Source of the DNA: Natronohydrobacter sp.
GTDB taxonomy: Bacteria > Pseudomonadota > Alphaproteobacteria > Rhodobacterales > Rhodobacteraceae
Direction of reading: 5' to 3'
NCBI GenBank assembly: GCA_030603695.1
Contig: JAUVXF010000019.1
Coordinates: 1 to 55,015, forward strand
DNA length: 55,015 bases
Below are positions 20,067 through 30,149 of the stretch, piece after piece (within the stretch, counting starts at the first letter, position 1; the number at the start of each line of letters is the position of its first letter). The translations under genes were made by a program, and so were the position numbers. The notes beneath the pieces were generated by a model. That model had not been told where the DNA came from and searched no databases. It worked only from the letters and a program-made list of their open reading frames with translations.

Positions 20067-20930
20067 ATGCCCGAATTGCCCGAAGTTGAAACCGTGCGCT
20101 GTGGCCTATTGCCCGCGATGGAGGGCCAGCGCATTGCCCGCGCCGAAATCCGCCGCCCGGATCTGCGCTGGCCCTTCCCCCCGAATATGCAAGCGCGGCT
20201 GACAGATGCGCGGGTGATCCAGTTGCGCCGCCGGTCAAAATATATCCTGGCCGATCTGGATAGCGATGAAAGCCTGATAATCCATCTGGGCATGTCGGGG
20301 CGCATGGTCATTTCCGGGCTGGAAGCGGCGCATGTGCCGGGGCAGTTTCATTTCACGCATCCGGCAGTAGAAAAGCATGACCATGTGATCTTTCACATGG
20401 AAAGCGGCGCGCGTGTGACCTTCAATGACCCCCGCCGCTTTGGCGCAATGGATTTGTGCGCCACCGCCGCGCTGGAAGGCCACCCCCTGCTGGCCAGCAT
20501 CGGGCCGGAACCCTTGGGCAACGGCTTTGATGCCGCTTATCTTGCTTCCCGGCTGAAAGGGCGCAAAACCCCCATCAAAACCGCATTGCTTGACCAGCGA
20601 ATCGTTGCAGGGCTTGGCAATATCTATGTGTGCGAGGCGCTCTATCACGCCGGAATCAGCCCCAAACGCGCCGCAGGCCAGATTGGCCGCGCCCGGATAG
20701 ATGCGCTGGCAGATGCCATCCGCACCACCCTTCGCGCCGCAATAGAGGCCGGGGGATCATCCTTGCGCGACTACCGCCAAGCCAATGGCGAACTTGGCTA
20801 TTTCCAGCATTCTTTCCGCGTCTATGGCCGCGAGGGCGCGCCCTGCACCACCCCCGAATGCCCCGAAACTGTGCGCCGTGCCGTGCAATCGGGCCGATCA
20901 AGCTTCTACTGCCCTGCCTGCCAGAGATGA
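20067..20930 (+). CDS. mutM: Formamidopyrimidine-DNA glycosylase MutM (Fpg)
   Basis: MutM excises 8-oxoguanine and ring-opened purines and cuts the resulting abasic site. The 287-aa protein begins MPELPEVE, giving the catalytic Pro2 and Glu3 after Met removal, and has the intercalation and helix-two-turn-helix segment around [11 protein letters not shown]. The C-terminal zinc finger has Cys pairs spaced C-x4-C and C-x2-C (CTTPEC and CPAC). CAGGAG precedes the ATG. The neighbours enoyl-CoA hydratase, rpsT and dnaA give the order known from Rhodobacter (fpg-rpsT-dnaA). Confidence 0.97.
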   Translation: MPELPEVETVRCGLLPAMEGQRIARAEIRRPDLRWPFPPNMQARLTDARVIQLRRRSKYILADLDSDESLIIHLGMSGRMVISGLEAAHVPGQFHFTHPAVEKHDHVIFHMESGARVTFNDPRRFGAMDLCATAALEGHPLLASIGPEPLGNGFDAAYLASRLKGRKTPIKTALLDQRIVAGLGNIYVCEALYHAGISPKRAAGQIGRARIDALADAIRTTLRAAIEAGGSSLRDYRQANGELGYFQHSFRVYGREGAPCTTPECPETVRRAVQSGRSSFYCPACQR

Positions 20931-20994
20931 CTTGAACCCAAGCGCCAAGCTGGTATGCCAAAAGGCCAGACCATAACAAACAAGGTTCCATCCC

Positions 20995-21771
20995 ATGGCC
21001 TATGAAACGCTGATCGTCGATATCGAGAATCATATCGCACTGATCCGCCTGAACCGCCCCGACGCCCTGAATGCGCTAAACAGCACCATGATGGGCGAAT
21101 TGGCAGAGGCCCTGACCTCCGCCGACCAGAATGACCGGGTGCGCTGCATTGTCATCACGGGCACGGACAAGGCTTTTGCGGCGGGTGCTGATATCAAGGA
21201 AATGTCGGAAAAAGGCTTTGTGGACATGTTCCAGGCCGATTTCTTCACCCCCGAAACCGAAGCCATGCTGCGCGTGCGCAAGCCCATCATCGCCGCTGTC
21301 AGTGGCTATGCGCTGGGTGGCGGCTGCGAATTGGCCATGATGTGCGATTTCATCATTGCATCGGATACCGCCAAATTTGGCCAACCAGAAATCAACCTTG
21401 GGGTTGTTGCGGGCATTGGTGGCACACAGCGCCTGACGCGCTTTGTCGGCAAATCCAAGGCGATGGACATGCACCTGACAGGCCGTTTCATGGATGCAGA
21501 GGAAGCAGAGCGTTCGGGCCTTGTCAGCCGTGTTGTTCCGGTAAAGAAGCTGATGGAAGAAACCATGGCCGCCGCAGGCAAGATTGCCGAGAAATCGCAA
21601 ATCACTGTCAAAGTGGTGAAAGAGGCCGTCAACCGCAGCTATGAAACCACGCTGCGCGAAGGGCTGCTGTTTGAACGGCGCGTGTTTCACATGCTGTTCA
21701 ACTCTGAGGATCAGAAAGAGGGCATGTCTGCCTTTCTGGAAAAACGCCAACCGCAATTCCGCGATCAGTAA
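20995..21771 (+). CDS. Enoyl-CoA hydratase
   Basis: The protein is a 258-aa crotonase-fold hydratase that adds water to trans-2-enoyl-CoA in fatty-acid or short-chain acyl-CoA breakdown. The two catalytic glutamates are present, Glu112 in GGGCELA and Glu132 in GQPEI, and the oxyanion segment AAGADI is at 62-67. It lies 64 bases after mutM on the same strand. The exact substrate range cannot be told from sequence; names such as paaF or fadB1 are used for relatives. Confidence 0.93.
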   Translation: MAYETLIVDIENHIALIRLNRPDALNALNSTMMGELAEALTSADQNDRVRCIVITGTDKAFAAGADIKEMSEKGFVDMFQADFFTPETEAMLRVRKPIIAAVSGYALGGGCELAMMCDFIIASDTAKFGQPEINLGVVAGIGGTQRLTRFVGKSKAMDMHLTGRFMDAEEAERSGLVSRVVPVKKLMEETMAAAGKIAEKSQITVKVVKEAVNRSYETTLREGLLFERRVFHMLFNSEDQKEGMSAFLEKRQPQFRDQ

Positions 21772-21923
21772 GGGAATTGCCCCTTTTCTTTTAGGCCGGG
21801 CTGGCGTATAGCCCGCCTCACATGCGCGTGGGCCCGCTTAAGGCATGAGTCGGAACTGGTCTTTCAGGCCAGTGGCGGGGCCATTGCAAACAAGAATTGA
21901 CCCGCACACGAAAGACGACACCC

Positions 21924-22190
21924 ATGGCAAATACTCCCCAGTCCAAAAAGCGCGCCCGTCAGGTAGAGCGCCGCACCGAAATCAACAAAGCGCGCCGTTC
22001 GCGCATCCGCACATTCCTGCGCAAGGTGGAAGAAGCGATTGCATCGGGCGACCAAGCCGCAGCAACAGAAGCGCTGCGCGCCGCACAGCCAGAACTGGCA
22101 CGCGGCGTGACAAAAGGTGTGATGCACAAGAACACTGTCGCACGCAAAATGTCGCGTCTGTCTGCACGGGTGAAGGCCATTTCGGCCTGA
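21924..22190 (+). CDS. rpsT: 30S ribosomal protein S20
   Basis: S20 is a small basic 16S rRNA-binding protein of the 30S subunit. The 88-aa sequence starts [13 protein letters not shown] and is rich in Lys, Arg and Ala with the typical three-helix pattern. The frame is open to 21897, but ATG 21924 gives the family start. The ribosome site is weak. A strong terminator follows at 22215. Confidence 0.97.
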   Translation: MANTPQSKKRARQVERRTEINKARRSRIRTFLRKVEEAIASGDQAAATEALRAAQPELARGVTKGVMHKNTVARKMSRLSARVKAISA

Positions 22191-22214
22191 ACGTGCAGTC
22201 TTGACATGCTTTCG

Positions 22215-22242
22215 AAAAGGCACCCTTCGGGGTGCCTTTTTT
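22215..22242 (+). terminator. Terminator after rpsT
   Basis: GGCACCC and GGGTGCC form a stem with a TTCG tetraloop, preceded by A residues and followed by TTTTTT. It separates rpsT from dnaA. Confidence 0.92.
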
Positions 22243-22621
22243 CATTTCTGGAATGTGGCACCTTTTCAACGCCAGAGCGATTCTTTTGGCGCGAAACAAG
22301 CGTCAAGCCTGATGTTCAGTTGCCCCCTCTGGTAGCGATTGCTAATGTCGCACCACGATATGAGTCGGACATGGCAGCGCATGTGGCAAGGGGTCTTTTG
22401 CGATCTCGGTTTACAATGCGTTGGGGCAGATAAGCTGGTTTCTTATCGCGTTGTTCGCTGTCGGCGTTGGTATTTGAATAAAGCAATTTTTCGGTTCTGC
22501 CTTGGCAGTAGCCGATATCTTTGTGTGAAATGCCGCTTTTCGCGCTGCCACGCGACAGGGGGCATAGACGAGTGGATGACGCACAGATGTGCGGGAACAA
22601 GAAAAGATGGGCTGGGGGACA
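22243..22621. other. rpsT-dnaA spacer, no gene seen
   Basis: These 379 bases hold no gene I can support. They are less GC-rich than the neighbours and must contain the dnaA promoter. I looked for DnaA boxes (TTATCCACA and one-mismatch forms) and saw none, so an origin here is not supported. A 14-bp palindrome, CGCACA-GA-TGTGCG, lies at 22580-22593, about 28 bases before the dnaA start and could be an operator or a leader hairpin. Confidence 0.5.
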
Positions 22622-23962
22622 ATGGTTGCAGATCAATGGGCTGGTATTTCGGAAGACCTGCGTTCAGAAATTGGCGAAAGCAACCACAAAAACTGGATAG
22701 CGCCGCTGGAATGCCTTGGCGCTGATTCGGGCGTGCTGCGATTTCGCGCGCCATCGCGCTTTGTGGGCGATTGGGTGAAGCGCACCTATCATGACCAGAT
22801 TTTCGCGCGCGTGCGTTCTGTCAGTGCCGAAGTCGCGCGACTGGAATTCGTGGTGGGAGAAGCTTCGGGCCGCATGGCAGCCCCCGCGATTGCCCCGCAA
22901 AAAACCGCCCCCACCGAAGAATTGCAAAGCGCGCCTCTGGACGGGAAATACAATTTTGACAATTTTGTGGTGGGCAAGCCAAACGAATTGGCCCATGCCG
23001 CCGCGCGCCGGGTGGCAGAGGGTGGCAATGTCACCTTCAACCCCCTGTTTCTGTATGGCGGCGTTGGTTTGGGCAAAACCCATCTGATGCATGCGATTGC
23101 GTTGGAACTGCGCGAAAAGCGGCCCGATTTGCAGGTGCTCTACCTGTCGGCGGAACAATTCATGTATCGCTTTGTGCAGGCCCTGCGCGACCGCGAGATC
23201 ATGGATTTCAAAAACCTGTTCCGCTCTGTCGATATGCTGATGGTGGATGATGTGCAGTTTATTGCGGGCAAGGACAGCACACAGGAAGAGTTTTTTCATA
23301 CGTTCAACGCGCTGGTGGATCAGAACAAACAGATCGTCATTTCCGCAGATCGCGCCCCCGGCGAGATAAAGGATCTGGAAGCGCGCATTTCGTCGCGCAT
23401 GCAATGCGGGCTGGTGGTGGATCTGCACCCCACCAATTACGAATTGCGCCTTGGCATCTTGCAGCGCAAAGCCGCGCAATTTGCCCAAAGCTATGGCAGC
23501 ATCAAGATTGGCGATGGTGTGTTTGAATTTCTGGCGCATCGAATCACCACCAATGTCCGCGTTCTGGAAGGCGCGTTGCAGCGGCTTTTTGCCTTTTCCA
23601 GCCTGATCGGGCAGGAAGTCAGCCTTGATATGGTGCAAGATTGCCTGTCCGATATTCTGCGCAGTTCTGAACGCCGGGTGACGGTGGAAGAAATCCAGCG
23701 CAAAGTTGCAGAGCATTTCAACATTCGCCTGTCAGACATGCTTGGCCCCAAACGCACGCGCACCATTGCACGGCCTCGCCAAATTGCCATGTATCTGTCC
23801 AAAGAGATGACATCGCGCTCGCTGCCAGAGATTGGCCGGCGCTTTGGCGGGCGCGATCACACCACAATTTTGCACGGTGTGCGCAAGGTGGAAGAGATGC
23901 GCAGCAGCGACAGCCAGTTGAATGAAGATATCGAATTGCTGCGCCGGTTGCTGGAAAGCTGA
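22622..23962 (+). CDS. dnaA: Chromosomal replication initiator DnaA
   Basis: DnaA binds origin boxes and opens DNA for replication. The protein (446 aa from ATG 22622) has the N-terminal interaction domain with NWIAPLE and FVGDWVKRTY, a short linker, the AAA+ domain with GGVGLGKT at 146-153 and LMVDDVQF as Walker B, and the domain IV signature GGRDHTTILHGV near the C terminus. GGGGGA stands just before ATG 22622; in-frame ATGs at 22589 and 22607 have weaker context. dnaN and recF follow on the same strand. Confidence 0.96.
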   Translation: MVADQWAGISEDLRSEIGESNHKNWIAPLECLGADSGVLRFRAPSRFVGDWVKRTYHDQIFARVRSVSAEVARLEFVVGEASGRMAAPAIAPQKTAPTEELQSAPLDGKYNFDNFVVGKPNELAHAAARRVAEGGNVTFNPLFLYGGVGLGKTHLMHAIALELREKRPDLQVLYLSAEQFMYRFVQALRDREIMDFKNLFRSVDMLMVDDVQFIAGKDSTQEEFFHTFNALVDQNKQIVISADRAPGEIKDLEARISSRMQCGLVVDLHPTNYELRLGILQRKAAQFAQSYGSIKIGDGVFEFLAHRITTNVRVLEGALQRLFAFSSLIGQEVSLDMVQDCLSDILRSSERRVTVEEIQRKVAEHFNIRLSDMLGPKRTRTIARPRQIAMYLSKEMTSRSLPEIGRRFGGRDHTTILHGVRKVEEMRSSDSQLNEDIELLRRLLES

Positions 23963-24069
23963 AACTGTTGCGGCACAGGCGAAAAAACGCTTGTCGCCGG
24001 GGCAAAATTGACTAGGCTCACGCTCCCCGGCTGGCCCCATTTCGCCAGTGGTTATCAAGGACGCAAGGC

Positions 24070-25188
24070 ATGAAGATCAGTATTGAACGGGCTGTGTTGC
24101 TCAAGGCCGTTTCTCAGGCGCAATCCGTGGTCGAACGGCGCAATACCATTCCCATCCTTGCAAATGTCTTGATAGAGGCAAGCGATGCCTCCGTGCATCT
24201 GCGCGCCACCGATCTGGATATAGAGGTTCTGGATCATGCCCCCGCGATGGTGGAACAGGCTGGTTCCACTACGGTTTCTGCCGTTCTGCTGCATGAAATC
24301 ATTCGCAAATTGCCTGATGGCGCGCTGATAGAGCTGGCCGATGATCCCCGCACAGGGCGGCTGCAAGTGACAGCGGGGCGCTCCAGCTTCTCGCTGGCCA
24401 CGCTGCCGAAAGAAGATTTCCCAGTCATGGCCTCCAGCGAATACAGCGCCAATTTCGCGGCCCCGGCCAAAGAACTGCGGCGGCTGTTTGACAAGGCAAA
24501 ATTCGCCATTTCCACCGAAGAAACCCGCTATTACCTGAACGGCGTTTATATGCATGTAGCCGAAGGCGAAGGCGGGCGGGTGCTGCGCTGCGTGGCCACG
24601 GACGGGCACAGGCTGGCACGGATAGACGCCCCCTTGCCCGCGGGCGCAGAGGCCATGCCCGGCGTGATCGTGCCACGTAAGACCGTGGGCGAATTGCGCA
24701 AGCTTCTGGAAGATGATGACATGGAGATTGCGGTCTCTGTCTCGGAAACCAAAGTGCGTTTTGCCACACCCGAAATCACCCTGACATCCAAGGTGATTGA
24801 TGGCACATTCCCCGATTACAGCCGCGTGATTCCCACGCAAAACACCAAACGGCTGGAAGTGGACGCCTCTGAATTTGCCAAGGCCGTGGATCGTGTGGCA
24901 ACTGTATCTTCCGAACGCTCTCGCGCCGTGAAACTGGCGCTGGAAGATGACAAGCTGGTGCTCTCGGTCAATGCGCCCGACAGCGGCGCAGCAGAAGAAG
25001 AACTGATCGTGGCCTATAGCGACGAGCGGCTGGAAATTGGCTTCAACGCCAAATACCTGCTGGAAATCGCCTCTCAGGTGGATCGGGAAAATGCAGTATT
25101 CCTGTTCAACTCCTCCGCCGATCCAACGCTGATGCGCGAAGGCAATGATACAAGCGCGGTGTATGTGGTCATGCCAATGCGGGTGTAA
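24070..25188 (+). CDS. dnaN: DNA polymerase III beta subunit (sliding clamp)
   Basis: The beta clamp tethers DNA polymerase III to DNA. The 372-aa protein has normal length and three similar domains; recognisable stretches are the NTIPILANVLIE segment, LPKEDFP, the YYLNGVYMH strand and the C-terminal YVVMPMRV end with the MPMR motif of the clamp. AAGGACGCAAGGC precedes the ATG. It starts 107 bases after dnaA and 60 bases before recF. Confidence 0.97.
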   Translation: MKISIERAVLLKAVSQAQSVVERRNTIPILANVLIEASDASVHLRATDLDIEVLDHAPAMVEQAGSTTVSAVLLHEIIRKLPDGALIELADDPRTGRLQVTAGRSSFSLATLPKEDFPVMASSEYSANFAAPAKELRRLFDKAKFAISTEETRYYLNGVYMHVAEGEGGRVLRCVATDGHRLARIDAPLPAGAEAMPGVIVPRKTVGELRKLLEDDDMEIAVSVSETKVRFATPEITLTSKVIDGTFPDYSRVIPTQNTKRLEVDASEFAKAVDRVATVSSERSRAVKLALEDDKLVLSVNAPDSGAAEEELIVAYSDERLEIGFNAKYLLEIASQVDRENAVFLFNSSADPTLMREGNDTSAVYVVMPMRV

Positions 25189-25248
25189 GCCCCGCATTGG
25201 CCATGTTTGCCACTGGCATCTTGGCGCGAAACTTCATACCGCTAGGCC

Positions 25249-26343
25249 ATGCCGGTTTACATTGCCCATCTCACACTGTCGCAGTTCCGCTCGCATAGCC
25301 GCTCGCGGCTGGTGCTGGATGGGCGGCCTGTGGTGTTGGCCGGGCCAAATGGCTCTGGCAAAACCAATATTCTCGAAGCGGTTTCCCTGCTCTCGCCCGG
25401 CCGGGGGTTGCGCCGGGCCGCGCCGGAAGAGATTGCGCGCAAACCTGCCGCCATTGGATGGAAATTGCGCGCAGAGATAGCCACGTCTGACGGGCCGCGC
25501 CTGATAGAAACCTGGGCCGAACCGGGCCAATCGCGACAGGTGCGCATAGATGAAAAAGCCGCACCCCAGATCGCCTTGGGCGATGTGATGGCCATGCTCT
25601 GGCTGACCCCCGTTATGGACAGGCTGTGGCTGGAAGGGGCGGAAGGGCGCAGGCGGTTTCTGGATCGCATGGCACTCAGTTTTCGCCCCGATCATGCCGC
25701 GCAGGTTCTGGCCTATGAAAAAGCCATGCGAGAGCGCAACCGCCTGTTGCGCGACGGGGTGGGCGATGGGGGCTGGTATGGCGCGCTGGAAGTGCAGATG
25801 GCGCAATCGGGCGCGCAGATAACGGCCAACCGCCACAGCACCTTGGCCCTTTTGGCGCAATATGCGCGCGCTGACAGCCCCTTTCCCGTGGCCGATCTGG
25901 TGCTGGATTGCACCGCCCCGCAGGATGAAGCGGCCTTGGCCGCCGCGCTGGCCGAAGGGCGCAGGCGCGACATGGCGGCAGGGCGCAGCCTGACAGGCCC
26001 CCACCGTGCCGATCTGGGCGCGCGCTGGGCGGCAAAGGATATGGACGCCGCGCAATGCTCGACCGGAGAGCAGAAAGCCCTTCTCATCTCTCTGATCCTT
26101 GCCAATGCGCGGGCTTTGGCCGATCAGCGCGGCGCGGCCCCGGTTTTATTGCTGGATGAGGTGGCCGCCCATCTTGACGCCGCACGCCGCGCGGCGCTTT
26201 ATGACGAAATCTGCGCGCTTGGGGCGCAGGCATTCATGACAGGCACAGGGGCGGAACTGTTCCAAACCCTTGGCCCCCGCGCGCAGCATTTCGCATTGCT
26301 GGAAGCGGGCGGCCAATCGCAGATTGAAAGCCTGACGCCATGA
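25249..26343 (+). CDS. recF: DNA replication and repair protein RecF
   Basis: RecF is an ABC-type ATPase that loads RecA at gaps with RecO and RecR. The 364-aa protein has Walker A GPNGSGKTN at residues 32-40, the ABC signature CSTGEQKALL and Walker B LLLDEVAAHLD, in the right order for RecF. The position after dnaA-dnaN is the usual one. I see no clear Shine-Dalgarno sequence directly before ATG 25249, but homology begins immediately after it. Confidence 0.96.
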   Translation: MPVYIAHLTLSQFRSHSRSRLVLDGRPVVLAGPNGSGKTNILEAVSLLSPGRGLRRAAPEEIARKPAAIGWKLRAEIATSDGPRLIETWAEPGQSRQVRIDEKAAPQIALGDVMAMLWLTPVMDRLWLEGAEGRRRFLDRMALSFRPDHAAQVLAYEKAMRERNRLLRDGVGDGGWYGALEVQMAQSGAQITANRHSTLALLAQYARADSPFPVADLVLDCTAPQDEAALAAALAEGRRRDMAAGRSLTGPHRADLGARWAAKDMDAAQCSTGEQKALLISLILANARALADQRGAAPVLLLDEVAAHLDAARRAALYDEICALGAQAFMTGTGAELFQTLGPRAQHFALLEAGGQSQIESLTP

Positions 26344-26377
26344 CACGCATCCCCCACGCGCTTTGCCCAGAGGCCCC

Positions 26378-26998
26378 ATGACAATCTCGCTGCTAGAGCT
26401 GGTATTTTACGCCGGTGCCATCCTGATCCTGTTCCTGACCCCCGGCCCTGTCTGGGTGGCGCTGACCGCGCGCGCCATGTCGGGCGGATTTCGGCAAGCG
26501 GCCCCTTTGGCCGTGGGCGTGGCCTTGGGGGATATGTTCTGGCCGCTGGCCGCCATTTTCGGGCTGACATGGATTTTGTCGATCTATGGCGATCTGCTGG
26601 AAGCGATGAAATGGGTTGCAGTCGCAATGTTTCTGTTCATGGGCGTGCAACTTATCCGCCACGCCGCGCGCGATCTCTCTGCCGATAGCCGCCTGACACG
26701 CCCCGGCGCTATGGCGGGCTTTGCGGCAGGGGTGACAGTGATTTTGGCCAATCCCAAGGCGATTTTGTTCTATATGGGTGTGCTGCCGGGGTTTTTTGAT
26801 CTTACGCGCCTGACATGGGCCGATATCATGGCGATTATGCTGGTTTCTGCCTCTATCCCGATGCTTGGCAATCTGCTGCTGGCCTTCGCCATAGACAAGG
26901 CGCGCGCGCTGTTGCGCTCTGGCGCGGCGATTGCGCGCACAAACCGGATCGCGGGCACGTTGATGATCGGGGTGGGTGTGGTGATCGGGCTGTCGTGA
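26378..26998 (+). CDS. LysE-family amino-acid exporter
   Basis: The 206-aa membrane protein resembles the LysE/RhtB superfamily of small exporters. It has about six hydrophobic segments and the family motif FLTPGPVW near residue 20, with the ANPKAILFYMG segment near 130. The substrate (amino acid or derivative) cannot be deduced. ATG 26378 is preferred because AGAGG precedes it; the frame is open from a TTG at 26363. It starts 34 bases after recF and converges with the transglycosylase gene. Confidence 0.88.
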   Translation: MTISLLELVFYAGAILILFLTPGPVWVALTARAMSGGFRQAAPLAVGVALGDMFWPLAAIFGLTWILSIYGDLLEAMKWVAVAMFLFMGVQLIRHAARDLSADSRLTRPGAMAGFAAGVTVILANPKAILFYMGVLPGFFDLTRLTWADIMAIMLVSASIPMLGNLLLAFAIDKARALLRSGAAIARTNRIAGTLMIGVGVVIGLS

Positions 26999-27017
26999 TT
27001 ACCCTGCCCGGCGCTGC

Positions 27018-29012
27018 CTATTGGCCCCGCAACAGCTGCTCCATCTGGATGGGTTGCGGGCTACCCGCCAAAAGCGCGCGATAAATCACCTGCGATTCTG
27101 CCACGCGCATGATGTAATTGCGCGTTTCGGCAAAAGGCACGCTTTCTACCCAGCGCAGAATATCCACATTCGGATCACGCGGATCCCCTAGCCGGGGTAT
27201 CCATTGGCGCGGCCGCCCCGGCCCGGCATTATACCCCGCCGCCACCAGCGCCAGCGAAGGGCCGAATTCCGCGCGCAAATCTTCCAGATAAGCTGCGCCA
27301 AGGCGGGCATTTACTTCTGGATTGCGCGTCAGGTCGCCCGCCTCAAACGGCAGCCCCAGCTTTTGCGCCATCATCTGCCCGGTGCCGGGCAAAACCTGCA
27401 TCAACCCGCGCGCATCGGCATGGCTGATCACGGCGGGGTCAAATTCGCTCTCGCGCCGGGCAATGGCCTTGACCAGATCCATGGGCACAGGCAGCGCCGC
27501 GCCTGCCAGTTCCGTGACAGGGAAATAAGCGCGCGGCAGGATGATTTCGTTTTGCACCGCAATTTTGGCAATGTTCAGCGCAAAATTCGGCTCCCCCAGC
27601 GCAAGCATCAGATCGGCGAGTGCGCCAATCTCGGCCTTGTCTTCCAATTGCCGAGCCAGAAACAGGATAAAGCGGCGTGCCTCGTGCCATTCTCCGGCCT
27701 CGCGCAGCAACAGTCCGGCTTGCAGCAGGTCAGACCGCGCAAGCGCTGTATCGCGCCAATCTGGAAATTCCGGCCCGGCCAGAAGCGCTGCATCCAGCAA
27801 CATCCCCAAACGATCTGCCGCCAACTGGCCATAAAAGCTGGTCTGATGCTCTGCCCCGAATTCATAGGCGCTACGCGCCATCACCGGATCGCCCAGTGCC
27901 TCATGCGTGCGCCCCTGCCAGAACCCGGCGCGGCCCAATGTGATCGGGCTGGAGCTGCGCACCTGAAGCGCGCGAAAATGCGGCAGGGCTTTTGCCGGGT
28001 CATTCAGAAATTCCAGCGCGATAAACCCGGCCAGAAATTCCAGATCCACGAAATGCAACCCATCTTCCAGCCCATGCGCGACAGCCAGATCATAGGCGCG
28101 CTGATACGCACCCTCGGAAAGCGCGCTGCGCACCAGAAACACACGGTCACGGCCCCAGGCTTCGGCCCTGCCCAAGCCCTGCGGCGCGCGCGATTGCGCA
28201 AGCATCAACTCTGCCGCGCCCTCACTGTTGCCCGCGCGCATGCGAAAGGTGAAACGGTCATGCACAAGGCCGGGGTCATTTTGCAGCGCAGCAGGCACAG
28301 CCGCCACCAACGCATCCACACCGCTCGCACGTTCTTGCAGGCCAAGGCGTGCTTGCGCCACGGCCCGCGCGCCGCTGTCCAGCCGTTCCAGATGGCGCAG
28401 CGCGGCGCTGCGTTCGCCGCGCCATAACAGCATGTCCACCCGCGCGCTGTGATGGGGGGCAAGCGTGCCCTCATAGCCGCGCAAAAGCTGCAATTCGGCC
28501 TCTCCGCTCAAAACCTCTTCCCGCCATAACCGGACGGCCAGCGCCTCTGCCTCGGCGCTGCGGCCCAGATCGCGCAGCGCGAAAACCTGCGCCATCATGC
28601 CCGCTTCAGAGACAGGCGCGCGATTGGTGAAAAAGGCCAGCACCGTTTCGGGGCTTTGGGTGGCCAGCATGTCTTCGGCATGGCGGGCAACCGCATTGAT
28701 CAAAGGCCAATGGGCCTTGTTGCGCAAGAAGGCCTGATACTGGTCAAAACTGCCCTCGCCCGCGCGCAGCGCTTCCCATGCGATCAGGTCTTGCGCAATG
28801 GGCATGCTTTGGGCTGCGCGGGCTTGGGCTGTTTGCCAATCTTGGGCGCGCGCTGCCTCTAGCGCAGCAGAAAACAACCCAGCCTCGCGCGAGGGGGGGG
28901 CGCTGTTTTGGGCGTGCACAGGCACAAGGGGCAGCACAAGCGCGCAAAACCCCACGGCAAGACATCTGCGCAGGCCCCGAAATTTGGCCGAAAGCTTTGG
29001 CTGCCGTTGCAT
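27018..29012 (-). CDS. slt: Soluble lytic murein transglycosylase
   Basis: This 664-aa periplasmic enzyme cleaves peptidoglycan to 1,6-anhydromuropeptides. A signal peptide is visible (basic start, hydrophobic core CALVLPLVP, cleavage after VHA). A long helical superhelix domain follows, then the C-terminal SLT domain (about 490-640) with the catalytic glutamate in ARRESEFD and the GLMQVLPGTG and AGYNAGPGR motifs. ATG 29012 is chosen because AGAGG is spaced 7 bases from it; ATG 29018 and GTG 29042 have poorer context. It is divergent from dapA. Confidence 0.93.
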   Translation of the reverse strand: MQRQPKLSAKFRGLRRCLAVGFCALVLPLVPVHAQNSAPPSREAGLFSAALEAARAQDWQTAQARAAQSMPIAQDLIAWEALRAGEGSFDQYQAFLRNKAHWPLINAVARHAEDMLATQSPETVLAFFTNRAPVSEAGMMAQVFALRDLGRSAEAEALAVRLWREEVLSGEAELQLLRGYEGTLAPHHSARVDMLLWRGERSAALRHLERLDSGARAVAQARLGLQERASGVDALVAAVPAALQNDPGLVHDRFTFRMRAGNSEGAAELMLAQSRAPQGLGRAEAWGRDRVFLVRSALSEGAYQRAYDLAVAHGLEDGLHFVDLEFLAGFIALEFLNDPAKALPHFRALQVRSSSPITLGRAGFWQGRTHEALGDPVMARSAYEFGAEHQTSFYGQLAADRLGMLLDAALLAGPEFPDWRDTALARSDLLQAGLLLREAGEWHEARRFILFLARQLEDKAEIGALADLMLALGEPNFALNIAKIAVQNEIILPRAYFPVTELAGAALPVPMDLVKAIARRESEFDPAVISHADARGLMQVLPGTGQMMAQKLGLPFEAGDLTRNPEVNARLGAAYLEDLRAEFGPSLALVAAGYNAGPGRPRQWIPRLGDPRDPNVDILRWVESVPFAETRNYIMRVAESQVIYRALLAGSPQPIQMEQLLRGQ

Positions 29013-29128
29013 GCGCATACCTCTTTTCACCTTGAAAAACACTTGCGATAGTTCTAACCGCCTCGCTCAGGGCGGCAAGACACATTTCCGCAAGCACAAG
29101 ACTGGCCGTTACATTCAAGGAGGCGCAC

Positions 29129-30007
29129 ATGCAGATCAGAGGCTCACTTCCGGCACTGGTAACGCCCCTGAAAGATGGCGCGCTGGATCTGGACGCGCTG
29201 CATGGGCTGATTGAATGGCAGATCGCCGAAGGCTCTCATGGGTTGGTTCCTGTGGGCACGACGGGCGAAAGCCCCACACTAAGCCATGCAGAGCATGAAC
29301 GCGTGATAGAGGAAGTGGTCAAGGCCGCTGCGGGGCGCGTGCCGGTGATTGCGGGTGCGGGGTCAAACAACACGCTGGAAGCTATTGGCTTCATGCGCCA
29401 CGCCGAAAAAGTGGGGGCAGATGCCGCGCTGGTGGTGACGCCCTATTACAACAAACCCACACAAGAAGGGCTGATTGCCCATTTCACCGCGCTGCATGAT
29501 TGCTGTGATCTGCCCATCATCATCTATAACATCCCCGGCCGTTCGGTTGTGGATATGCTGCCCGAAACCATGGGGCGGCTGGCAGAATTGCCGCGCATCA
29601 TTGGCGTGAAAGATGCCACCGGCAAGCTGGAGCGCGTCAGCCTGCAACGCATGGCCTGCGGGCCGGATTTCATTCAGCTTTCGGGCGAAGATGCCACCGC
29701 ACCGGGGTTTAACGCCCAAGGGGGTGTGGGGTGCATTTCTGTTACCGCCAATGTGGCCCCAAGGCTATGTGCCGAATTTCAGGAAGCAACGCTTGCGGGC
29801 GATTATGCCCGCGCGCTGGAAATCCATGACAAGCTGATGCCGCTGCATGTGGCCATCTTTGCCGAACCGGGGCTGGTAAGTGCGAAATATGGCCTCTCGC
29901 GTTTGGGCAAATGCAGCGAGGAGGTGCGCTTGCCCCTTCTGGGCCTGACAGAGGCCGCGCGCAAAGGCATGGATGCCGCCATGCGCCATGCAGGGCTGAT
30001 CAACTAG
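29129..30007 (+). CDS. dapA: 4-hydroxy-tetrahydrodipicolinate synthase
   Basis: DapA condenses pyruvate with aspartate semialdehyde in lysine and diaminopimelate synthesis. The 292-aa barrel has Thr44-Thr45 in GTTGES, Tyr133 and the Schiff-base Lys161 in GVKDATGK, the complete active site. AAGGAGG stands 5 bases before the ATG. It sits alone, divergent from the lytic transglycosylase gene; both serve peptidoglycan turnover or precursor supply. Confidence 0.97.
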   Translation: MQIRGSLPALVTPLKDGALDLDALHGLIEWQIAEGSHGLVPVGTTGESPTLSHAEHERVIEEVVKAAAGRVPVIAGAGSNNTLEAIGFMRHAEKVGADAALVVTPYYNKPTQEGLIAHFTALHDCCDLPIIIYNIPGRSVVDMLPETMGRLAELPRIIGVKDATGKLERVSLQRMACGPDFIQLSGEDATAPGFNAQGGVGCISVTANVAPRLCAEFQEATLAGDYARALEIHDKLMPLHVAIFAEPGLVSAKYGLSRLGKCSEEVRLPLLGLTEAARKGMDAAMRHAGLIN

Positions 30008-30149
30008 CCCCATCGGGCTGGAAGGCCGCAAAACAGCGTGGGTGGCGGGCCTTTCTGGCCTGCCCGCGCGTTTTGGGTGCGAATGTGGCAGGCTATGCGG
30101 GAACAGGCCCCTCGCCTGCCTGCGGCAAGCCCCGCGCAAGGCACATCCA

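Noticed and set aside
22243-22621. Chromosomal origin oriC
   Set aside because: No DnaA boxes or 13-mer-like repeats were found by eye.
22339-22725. 128-codon frame between rpsT and dnaA
   Set aside because: It overlaps the dnaA start, has no ribosome site and resembles nothing known.
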